Made by a program: the position numbers and the translations under genes
In this document: piece by piece, positions 44,750 through 51,864 of the stretch
How the letters are laid out: each line of letters starts with the position of its first letter
How positions within the stretch are numbered: the first letter of the stretch is position 1
Origin: JADLCX01 sp964630785
GTDB lineage: Bacteria; Planctomycetota; Phycisphaerae; Phycisphaerales; UBA1924
Reading direction: 5' to 3'
Assembly: GCA_964630785.1 (NCBI GenBank)
Contig: CAZVZG010000014.1
Location: 65,294 to 129,293, forward strand
Length of the DNA: 64,000 bases
The notes under the pieces: model-generated
What the model saw: the letters and a program-made list of their open reading frames with translations, nothing else
Databases searched by the model: none
What the model was told of the DNA's origin: nothing

Positions 44750-46297
44750 CTACCGGATCGCCTGCACCAGGTTCACCACCGCGCTGATCACCAGCAGCAC
44801 CAGCATGGTGATGAAGAGGTTTCGCGAAACCATCGGCTGGGGTTGCGAGTTGTCCACGGGCAGGGCGGTCGCCTGGGCCGCCTGCTCGGCCTTGGCCAGT
44901 CCCGCGAGGTCCAGCCCGGCGATGTCCTTGTGGGCGATCGGCGGGTTCTTGCCCGCCCGCACCGCCTTGAGGTCGATGAGCAGGTCGGCGCACGACTGGT
45001 ACCGGTCGCGGGCGCTCTTGGCCATCATCATCTCGATGACCTCGGAGATGCCCGCCGAGAGCTTGGGGTTCACATGGTCCGGCGGCACCAGCTCGGCCTT
45101 GAGGTGCTTGTGCATCACGGCCGAGGGGTTCTTGCCGTCGAAGGGCACGTTGCCGGTGACCATGTGATAGAGCGTCGCGCCCAGCGAGTAGATGTCCGAC
45201 GGCGGACCGACGTTGATCTCGCCCCGGATCTGCTCGGGCGAGATGTAGTACGGCGTGCCGAACGCCTTGCCCTGCTCGGCCTCGGCCGCCTCCTTGTCCG
45301 ACATCGCCCGCGCCAGGCCCATGTCGGCCAGCTTGGCGACGCCGTCCTTGTTGATCATGATGTTCTTCGGCTTCACGTCCCGGTGCACCAGCCCCTTCTG
45401 GTGGGCGTGGTGCAGGGCCTCGGCCGTCTGCATGATCACGTCGATCGCCTCGTCCTCGCGGTAGCGCTTGTGACGGACGATGTCGTCGTAGACCGTACGG
45501 CCCTCGACGTACTCCATCACAAAGTAGTGGTAATCCCCCGCCTGGCCCACGTCGTAGGCCTGCACGATGTTCGGGTGGTTGAGCGCCGCGGCCGCGCGCC
45601 CCTCGGCGTAGAAACGCTCGACGAACTGCGGGTTGGTCATGAACTTGCGCGGCAGCACCTTGATCGCCACCAGGCGATCAAGGCTCAGTTGCCGGGCCTT
45701 GAACACCGTCGCCATCGCGCCCTTGCCCAGCTCGCCGAGCACCTTGTAGCCCGGGATCTGCTGGCCCTGGCGCTGGGCCTCGGCCTCGGCGCGGATCCGC
45801 TCCAACTGCCGCTTGGTAATGTAGTCGTTCTGGACCAGCAGCAGCGGGAGCGACTTGCTGTTGCCCTCTTGCGAGCTGGCTCGGGCCTGCTCCAGGCACT
45901 GCTGCACCTCTTCGCTCGTGGCCAGACCTTGGTCGACCACGATCTTGCCGATGATCGTGTCGATGTTCGTGCCGCCCTTGCTGCGGTGCGACGACCCGCC
46001 CGCGCCGTGACCCTCGCCCGCGCCGTGTTCCGCCCGCGCTCCACCCTCCCCCACACCGCCCGCGCCCCTTGTCGCCCCGTGCGGAGACCTGCCGTTGCTC
46101 GATGCGCCGTGCCCGGCGTGTTGACCTTCGCGACCCCCCGCGGCCGCGCTCGGACCGCCGGGGGTCGTCGGGTGCGCCGGCGTCGGACCCGACCCCCGCT
46201 TGGCCTCGCGCTCGGCCTCCGCCCGCGCCCGCGAATCCATCGGCGATGTCTCGCTCAAGTCGGGCTTGGAAGGTTGGGAAGGGGAAGGGTTGCTCAT
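44750..46297 (-). CDS. Membrane-anchored Ser/Thr protein kinase with type II secretion N-terminal-like module
   Basis: The 515-residue protein starts at ATG 46297 (MSNPSPSQPSKPDLSETSPM). A Ser/Pro/Gly-rich disordered stretch of about 110 residues comes first. Next is a module of two copies (GKIVVDQGLATSEEVQQCLE and LLLVQNDYITKRQLERIRAE) like the N-terminal domain of GspE-type ATPases. The kinase domain begins GYKVLGELGKGAMATVFKAR (P-loop), then VAIKVLPRK (lysine), HRDVKPKNIM (catalytic loop), ADMGLA (DFG replaced by DMG), SPEQ and DIYSLGATLY. One transmembrane helix (FITMLVLLVISAVVNLV) ends the protein, so the kinase faces the cytosol. It is divergent from prepilin-like genes, a setting that matches its GspE-like module. 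Kinase residues are intact, so it is probably active. Confidence 0.88.
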   Translation of the reverse strand: MSNPSPSQPSKPDLSETSPMDSRARAEAEREAKRGSGPTPAHPTTPGGPSAAAGGREGQHAGHGASSNGRSPHGATRGAGGVGEGGARAEHGAGEGHGAGGSSHRSKGGTNIDTIIGKIVVDQGLATSEEVQQCLEQARASSQEGNSKSLPLLLVQNDYITKRQLERIRAEAEAQRQGQQIPGYKVLGELGKGAMATVFKARQLSLDRLVAIKVLPRKFMTNPQFVERFYAEGRAAAALNHPNIVQAYDVGQAGDYHYFVMEYVEGRTVYDDIVRHKRYREDEAIDVIMQTAEALHHAHQKGLVHRDVKPKNIMINKDGVAKLADMGLARAMSDKEAAEAEQGKAFGTPYYISPEQIRGEINVGPPSDIYSLGATLYHMVTGNVPFDGKNPSAVMHKHLKAELVPPDHVNPKLSAGISEVIEMMMAKSARDRYQSCADLLIDLKAVRAGKNPPIAHKDIAGLDLAGLAKAEQAAQATALPVDNSQPQPMVSRNLFITMLVLLVISAVVNLVQAIR

Positions 46298-46770
46298 GAA
46301 CTGGCCGAAAGCGGCTCCCAGCGGACCGATGGGCGAAGGGCGGGGGCGGGGGAGGGGGAGGGAGGGGCGGGGAACGTACAAGCACGATCCCGCAGTGTCA
46401 ACGTGGAGTGAATCGAGCGATCCGTCAAAGGAGTCTACGTTTCCCGGTACCCCGTTGTTGCCGCCGCGCAGCCGTGGCATCGGCTTCCACAAGCGTTTCT
46501 GTATTCCAACGCTGCTCCATCGGCTGGAAGCCGATGCCACTCGCCCAAGACTTTGTTCGCAGTTTGACCGGACCTCATCGCCCCACGACCCCGCCGATTG
46601 TCCACCGAAACCATCGATCGCCGACACAAAGCGCAGGAAACTGGACACTTCGTCAAGCTGACGGCATACTGGATATCGGCGGGTCCTGCTGGATCAGCCG
46701 GGAGGTACCTGATCCGTTCTGGATCATCAGGTCTGCGTACTCGTCAGTGGACGGGAAAGGAATGCAGAAC
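46298..46770. other. Divergent promoter region between kinase and prepilin genes, 473 bp
   Basis: No gene is seen. The first part (about 46,320-46,370) is a purine/G-rich tract on the plus strand with many runs of four or five G. A long palindromic element is at 46,475-46,541. Both genes would be transcribed outwards from here. Confidence 0.55.
46475..46541. repeat. Palindromic REP-like element
   Basis: A 16-bp arm (46475-46490, GTGGCATCGGCTTCCA) and its exact complement (46526-46541) flank 35 bases. Within the centre, AGCGTT and AACGCT pair again (10-base loop). The right part is itself a palindrome (CATCGGCT, GGA, AGCCGATG). The compound shape and GC content recall REP-type extragenic palindromes mobilised by REP-associated transposases. 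No transposase is adjacent. Confidence 0.6.
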
Positions 46771-47685
46771 ATGCCCCGAGCGATTCGGCGTGGGTTCACG
46801 TTGATCGAACTGCTGGTGGTGATCGCGATCATCGCGCTTCTCGTCGCCATTCTGCTGCCGAGTTTGTGCGGCGCAAGATTCTCGGCGCGGCTCACGTATT
46901 CGCTGAGCAACATCCGGCAGATCTGCGCCGGTTCCGCGGTTTACAAGGAAGACTACAAGCAGTTCATGCCGCTCACGCTCGCGTACCCGGGTCGGTACGA
47001 CCCGCCCCTTCCTCGGCCCGCGCCGGCCGCGGCGGGTTGGTGTACGTGGTCGTACGGCGGAAAGAACCCCGACAGGTATTGGTACAACTACGCGGGCGGC
47101 GCGTTCGATATCGAGGCGGCGGACCGACCGCTCAACGTCTACCTGTACCCCGACGTGGAGATTTACGCCCCGCGGGCGCCCGCGCGGCTCCCGGCCAACG
47201 CGGCCGAGCGCGACCTGAAGACCGGCCTGCAGTTGGAGGTGTACAAGAGCCCCTTCGACACGACGTCGTACCAGCACGGAAACTACGACAGCCCGCAAGG
47301 CCCGGCGGGCATCGCGCTGTCGAGCTACGACGACGTCGGCACGTCGTACCACTTCAACATCAAGTGGTGGGACCAGCTTTACCCCCGGCTGTCGTTCGAT
47401 CGGGCGTTCAACTTCGGCTGCGATCGGCTCCGGCTTTCGGACGCATTCCAGCCCTCGCGCATGGTCTGGATCCACGATCAGACCTCCGACGTGGTCGCCA
47501 ACAACCCGTACACCACTTTCAAGCTCAAGAACAGCAACTCGTGCGGCGAGTACAACAAGTCCATCATGGGCTTCATGGACGGGCACGCCGCGTACCTCAA
47601 GGTCCGGCCCGGAAACGTGTACCCCACCAGCTTCAAGAACGAGTTCTACACGTTCGTGTTCGAGGACTTGCGACTGCCGAACTGA
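46771..47685 (+). CDS. Prepilin-type N-terminal cleavage/methylation protein
   Basis: The 304-residue protein starts at ATG 46771 (MPRAIRRGFTLIELLVVIAI), with AAAGGA ten bases upstream; ATG 46762 is too near the binding site. A prepilin leader and long hydrophobic helix are clear. The globular part is rich in Tyr, Trp and Pro and includes IMGFMDGHAAYLKVRPG, the DG motif of planctomycete pseudopilins. A CxxC-free but Cys-bearing segment (GAAGWCTWSYG-like) is present. It should be processed by a prepilin peptidase and anchored in the inner membrane before assembly. It is the first of three such genes on this strand and may be regulated with the divergent kinase. Confidence 0.83.
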   Translation: MPRAIRRGFTLIELLVVIAIIALLVAILLPSLCGARFSARLTYSLSNIRQICAGSAVYKEDYKQFMPLTLAYPGRYDPPLPRPAPAAAGWCTWSYGGKNPDRYWYNYAGGAFDIEAADRPLNVYLYPDVEIYAPRAPARLPANAAERDLKTGLQLEVYKSPFDTTSYQHGNYDSPQGPAGIALSSYDDVGTSYHFNIKWWDQLYPRLSFDRAFNFGCDRLRLSDAFQPSRMVWIHDQTSDVVANNPYTTFKLKNSNSCGEYNKSIMGFMDGHAAYLKVRPGNVYPTSFKNEFYTFVFEDLRLPN

Positions 47686-47791
47686 CGGGCCCAGGCCCAC
47701 TTCGACAGCGTGACCGATACGACAAAGCATCCGACCGGCCAAGGACGCCCAGCGGACTGTGCTGTTTCAAGCAAGGAAGGAAAAACACGGA

Positions 47792-48805
47792 ATGTTGAAC
47801 CCCAGAAAATCGCGCGATGCCTTTACGCTCATCGAGCTCCTCGTCGTCATCGCCATCATCGCCCTGCTCGTCGGCATCCTGCTGCCCGCTCTGGGTCAGG
47901 CCCGCGAGGCGGCCCGACGGCTCGTGAGCGCGGCCAACGTCAAGAGCCTCTCCACCGTCATTTTCGCCTACGCAGGCGAGAACAAGGACTCCTTCCCCAA
48001 TCCCTTCGACACCAGCCCGACGTACCAGGCCATCGGGGGCAACTGGTACAACGCTGCGGTCCCGTCGATGCCCGGCTATATCTGGAGCTTCAACGATCCG
48101 GGGTACTTCTCGGAGATGTTCGCGGCCCACTGGGTGAGCCTGATGATGAACTACTTCCAGGAGGGCCAACTTCGCAGCAAGATCGCCTTTGCTCCCGGTG
48201 ATACGGCCGCGCTGCAGCGGTTCAACAACAACGCGCAGGCCGCGGGCGACATCGACGGCTTCCTTTGGGACGGCTCGTACTGGCTGAGCCCGACGGTCTG
48301 GTTCTCGCCGGACCGCTACCGCCTGGGGGTGCGCACGCCGGTGAGCGCCAACGGCAGCCAGTGGCGCCGCAACCGCACGGAGCAGGTGGTCAGCCCCCAG
48401 GCCAAGGTCATCCTGTGGGAGCGTTTCGACTTCGGCGCCAAGAAGCGTCGATCCTCCCTCACCGGCAACGGCGGGACGCTTCCCTACGCCCCCATGTGGA
48501 ACAACCTGGACGCCAAACCCTACGTCGGGCTCGGCGACGGCAGCGCCGACACGGTGAAGATGTCCACGCTGCACAAGCTCGGAAACCCGACGTACGCGCC
48601 CGTCCCCCCCGCAACCGACCTGGCCGTTTTCCAGCCTTCGGGCAACTGGGCCATTCCCGATTCCATCCTCGGCGACCCGTCGGACCAGTACAGCTACGGC
48701 CTGAAGTTCGACAACCTCGAGAACGGTCAGAACGGCACCACCGCGTGGCCGGCATTCTTCTGGGCAACGCGCGGCGGGATCACGGGACGCGACCTGAACC
48801 GTTGA
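47792..48805 (+). CDS. Prepilin-type protein, copy A of a duplicated cassette
   Basis: The 337-residue protein starts at ATG 47792 (MLNPRKSRDAFTLIELLVVI), with AAGGAAGGA upstream. After the leader and helix, the body has DSFPNPF, YFSEMFAAHW, DGSYWLSPTVWFSPDRYRLG, VVSPQAKVILWERFDF, VGLGDGSADTVKM (DG motif) and the ending DLENGQNGTTAW plus FFWATRGGITGRDLNR. The same blocks recur in the protein at 49603, also followed by a small membrane protein. It is a pseudopilin substrate for a type II secretion or pilus-like system; the machinery is not in the window. Confidence 0.83.
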   Translation: MLNPRKSRDAFTLIELLVVIAIIALLVGILLPALGQAREAARRLVSAANVKSLSTVIFAYAGENKDSFPNPFDTSPTYQAIGGNWYNAAVPSMPGYIWSFNDPGYFSEMFAAHWVSLMMNYFQEGQLRSKIAFAPGDTAALQRFNNNAQAAGDIDGFLWDGSYWLSPTVWFSPDRYRLGVRTPVSANGSQWRRNRTEQVVSPQAKVILWERFDFGAKKRRSSLTGNGGTLPYAPMWNNLDAKPYVGLGDGSADTVKMSTLHKLGNPTYAPVPPATDLAVFQPSGNWAIPDSILGDPSDQYSYGLKFDNLENGQNGTTAWPAFFWATRGGITGRDLNR

Positions 48806-48897
48806 GAGCCCCTGAAGATTGCTCAAACCCACCACCGCTCGTCGATGGCGGTTGTTCATCGTGCCGGGTATGACCTCGCACGGGACTGGAGGCCGAG

Positions 48898-49194
48898 GTG
48901 TCACGCATCCGTCACGACCTGGGAGGGGCGGCGGGCAAGGGCGAAACGTCCGGTCGCGGTTCGGGCAGCGCTGGCGGCAAGCCGCAGACCGTGAAACTGA
49001 CGATCGCGATCACCATCCTCGTGATCGCGGCCGGGCTGATCTTGTACCAGACCGGGGTGTTCGATTCCAAGCCCGCGCCGCTTGCCGCGAGCCCGGCGGC
49101 ACAAGCCGACGACAACCTCAACCCGGACAATCCGGGAGAGCCGCCGCCGAAGTCGGGATTCAGCCGCAAGCCTCAGCGAATTCCCCAAAAGTGA
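48898..49194 (+). CDS. Small single-pass membrane protein, cassette A
   Basis: The 98-residue protein starts at GTG 48898, seven bases after GGAGG. After MSRIRHDLGGAAGKGETSGR and a Gly/Ser linker, one helix is formed by VKLTIAITILVIAAGLILYQ. A short proline-rich polar tail follows (about 45 residues). I do not recognise a named family. The first residues (MSRxR) and the helix resemble the protein at 50668, and the helix also resembles the one at 12624. It directly follows a prepilin gene. A partner role in placing or anchoring that pseudopilin is a reasonable guess from position. Confidence 0.75.
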   Translation: MSRIRHDLGGAAGKGETSGRGSGSAGGKPQTVKLTIAITILVIAAGLILYQTGVFDSKPAPLAASPAAQADDNLNPDNPGEPPPKSGFSRKPQRIPQK

Positions 49195-49602
49195 CGGATG
49201 CTGAACGCCGCGAATACCTAACTAAATGCGATCAAACTGGAAAATCGGCCCAGAAGCGGGCCGCTGTGGAACTTTTGCTTCGCGCTGAGCGAATCAAATG
49301 CTGAGCGGCCGGATGATCTTTGGAGAAGATCTTTTCGCCGCAGACAAGGGATAGAATCGCATTCACGGCGCCGATTTCCGGACCTTTCGAGAACCAAGGG
49401 GCGCGGGCGTGCGGCGGACTCTCGCCGGGCGCAACAAGACAACGGCTTGAGGAAGTGGAAGCGGTCCGTTCCGCTCGCCGCAAGTGTTTGGCGACGTCGG
49501 CCGGGCACAAGCGACGTCGATGCGTGACTTGGCGCAACGTTGGATAGCACAGCACCGTCGCCGCACGGCAGATTCCGGCGGCTTGGCAAGGGGACACGAA
49601 GC
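49195..49602. other. Gap between the two cassettes, 408 bp
   Basis: No gene is seen. A weak hairpin CGGCCC/GGGCCG with a 6-base loop (49,246-49,263) is followed by GCTGTGGAACTTTTGC and could end transcription of cassette A. A promoter for cassette B is expected here but no clear -35/-10 pair was found. Confidence 0.4.
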
Positions 49603-50586
49603 ATGAACTCAACGACCCGGACCCGTGGCTTTACCCTCATCGAGTTGCTGGTGGTGATCGCCATCATCGCCCTGCTCGTGGGGATCCTCCTGCCGGCGTT
49701 GGGCGCTGCGCGGGCCGCGGCCCGTTCGACGGTGAGCATGTCGAACCTGCGCCAGTTGGGCACGGTGATCCACACCTACGCGTTGGAGCACAAGGACTCG
49801 TTCCCGAACCCCTTTTCCAACCCGCCCGAAGCGCCGGCCCAAAACTGGTACGACTTCTACATCTCGTACGCCGGCGGCACTTGCGGGCCGTACCGGTGGG
49901 ACGACTCGGGCTGGTACAGCGAGATGTTCGCCGCGCATTGGTCGAGCCTGATGACGGCGTACCTCGACGGAGACAGTTCATACGGCGCGAAGATCCAGTT
50001 TTCGCCCGCCGATGAGACGGTCCTTCGTCGCTACAACCAGTACGGGGCCAACCTGATCGAGAACAACTGTCCGGTGATCTACGACAGCTCGTATTGGCTG
50101 AGCCCCACCGTGTGGATCTCGCCGGACCGCTACGCGAGCAACCTTCGAATCCCGATGAGCGCGTCGGGCACGTACGCGCGAAGGCAGCGATTGGAGCAGG
50201 CGGTCAGCCCACAGGCGAAGGTCATGCTCTTCGAGCGGTTCGACTTTTCTCAGTACAAGCCCAGCCGCGCCGGCAGCGGGACCGCCGGGCGCCAGCCCCT
50301 ACGGCCGCAGTGGAACAACCCGGACGCCCAGCCCCGCGTCTGCCTGGTGGACGGCAGCGTGGACACGGTGAAGATGAAGGCGCTGCATCTTGATGCGGCG
50401 AGCACCAACACGGCCCTGCGGAACACGATCGAGCCATCCGGCCTGTGGAACCCCAACAACGCGATCCTTCAGGGCTACGACATGGACCACGACGACCTGG
50501 AGAACGGCCAGAACGGCACAACGGCCTGGAAGTCCTTCTTCTGGGCGACACGAAACGGAATCCGGGGACGAGACCTGAACCGGTGA
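49603..50586 (+). CDS. Prepilin-type protein, copy B of a duplicated cassette
   Basis: The 327-residue protein starts at ATG 49603 (MNSTTRTRGFTLIELLVVIA), with AAGGGGA ten bases upstream. It shares block order with the protein at 47792: HKDSFPNPF, WYSEMFAAHW, DSSYWLSPTVWISPDRYASN, AVSPQAKVMLFERFDFSQYK, CLVDGSVDTVKM and the end DLENGQNGTTAW plus FFWATRNGIRGRDLNR. The divergence in between is large, so the duplication is old. It is an exported pseudopilin-like substrate. Confidence 0.83.
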   Translation: MNSTTRTRGFTLIELLVVIAIIALLVGILLPALGAARAAARSTVSMSNLRQLGTVIHTYALEHKDSFPNPFSNPPEAPAQNWYDFYISYAGGTCGPYRWDDSGWYSEMFAAHWSSLMTAYLDGDSSYGAKIQFSPADETVLRRYNQYGANLIENNCPVIYDSSYWLSPTVWISPDRYASNLRIPMSASGTYARRQRLEQAVSPQAKVMLFERFDFSQYKPSRAGSGTAGRQPLRPQWNNPDAQPRVCLVDGSVDTVKMKALHLDAASTNTALRNTIEPSGLWNPNNAILQGYDMDHDDLENGQNGTTAWKSFFWATRNGIRGRDLNR

Positions 50587-50667
50587 TCGCGCCGCGCGTC
50601 GCGTCCCGCCCGTGATTCTCGGCCCAGCGCGGCGGACCGGACCGCGCGTGCATGAGGAGACTTTGAG

Positions 50668-50982
50668 TTGAGCCGAATGCGCATCGACATCAACCAGGCC
50701 TCGACCGCCCGGAGTTCCGCACCCTCGAAGCCGTCCGCCCGCGCGGAATCGTCTCAGAAGGTCAAGATGGTGGTGGCGATTGTCGTCGGCGTGCTGGCCA
50801 TCGGGTTAATCGCCTATCAGGTGCTGCCCATGCTGGGTTCGGGCCGCCGGACCAGCGCGGCGCCCGCCCCGGACATCACCGAACCCGTGCAGGCCGACTC
50901 GTCCGACTTGGTGCCCGGCACGCACGTGCCGCCCATCCAGCCCAAGCCCCGGGGCGCGGGCAAGCGTGCCGTGGGCCGCTAG
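50668..50982 (+). CDS. Small single-pass membrane protein, cassette B
   Basis: The 104-residue protein starts at TTG 50668, 11 bases after AGGAG; ATG 50677 is the alternative but leaves 20 bases. After MSRMRIDINQASTARSSAPS the helix is VKMVVAIVVGVLAIGLIAYQ, then a Pro/Ala-rich polar tail. It is the duplicate of the protein at 48898 and lies 81 bp after a prepilin gene. No known family is recognised. Confidence 0.72.
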   Translation: MSRMRIDINQASTARSSAPSKPSARAESSQKVKMVVAIVVGVLAIGLIAYQVLPMLGSGRRTSAAPAPDITEPVQADSSDLVPGTHVPPIQPKPRGAGKRAVGR

Positions 50983-51076
50983 CCCGCCGATTACCCAAAC
51001 ACCCCCCAACTCGACACCCGCCCCATGCCCGCTACTGTGATCCCACCTCCCCCGCGGGAGGTGGAGGACTAGAGCA

Positions 51077-51772
51077 ATGGCACACGTTGCGGTGGTGCTC
51101 TCGGGGTGCGGGGTCTTTGACGGCAGCGAGGTTCAGGAAGCGGTCGGGGTGCTGTTTCACCTCAGCCGGCTCGGGGCCGCGGCCGAGTGCTTCGCGCCCG
51201 ATCGCGATCAGGCTGACGTCGTCAACCACGCCCAGGGCAAGCCCCAAACAGGGGAGCGACGAAACGCCCTTGTCGAGGCCGCGCGGATCGCCCGCGGCCG
51301 GGTCCGGCCGTTGTCGCAGCTCAGGGCCGCGGACTTTGACGCGGTGTTTTTTCCCGGCGGCTTCGGCGCGGCCAAGAACCTGTGCAACTTCGCCCAGGCG
51401 GGCGCGGCGTGCGAGGTCGAGGCCGAGACGGCCCGAGTCGTCCGCGAGTTCAACCAGGCCGGCAAGCCGATCGGGATGTGCTGCATAGCCCCGGTCATCG
51501 CGGCCCGCGTGCTGGGCACCAAGAACGGCGGGCCGGGCGTGGGCGTGACGATCGGGAACGACCCGCAGACGGCCGCGGCCGTGCGGGCGATGGGCGCGAC
51601 GCACATCGAGCGGCCCGTGACCGTTGCCTATGTGGACGAGAAGCGACGGGTGGTGACCACGCCGGCTTACATGTATGGTGACGCCCCGGTGCACGAAGTG
51701 ATCGAGGGCATCGGGGAGATGGTGGAGCAGACGCTGGCGCTGGCGGGTATGGCCGGAACGGCCGCACGGTAG
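51077..51772 (+). CDS. elbB: ElbB-type DJ-1/PfpI glyoxalase-like protein
   Basis: The 231-residue protein matches ElbB along its length: VAVVLSGCGVFDGSEVQEAV, CFAPDRDQADVVNHAQGK, NALVEAARIARG, FFPGGFGAAKNLCNFAQAG, GKPIGMCCIAPVIAARVLG (nucleophile-elbow cysteine) and VVTTPAYMYG. ElbB is a cytosolic member of the DJ-1/PfpI superfamily with glyoxalase activity in vitro, linked in E. coli to isoprenoid biosynthesis; its physiological role is not settled. The start ATG follows a purine-rich GGAGGTGGAGG site. The next gene is 92 bp away, so it may be transcribed alone. Confidence 0.9.
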   Translation: MAHVAVVLSGCGVFDGSEVQEAVGVLFHLSRLGAAAECFAPDRDQADVVNHAQGKPQTGERRNALVEAARIARGRVRPLSQLRAADFDAVFFPGGFGAAKNLCNFAQAGAACEVEAETARVVREFNQAGKPIGMCCIAPVIAARVLGTKNGGPGVGVTIGNDPQTAAAVRAMGATHIERPVTVAYVDEKRRVVTTPAYMYGDAPVHEVIEGIGEMVEQTLALAGMAGTAAR

Positions 51773-51864
51773 CGTTCGCACGAGAGACCCGCGGCGCGCA
51801 CGCCGGCTGTGAACGAACCCTGGCCGGATCGCCGTTCGGCCCCCCCTAAACCGCCCCGCCCAAG

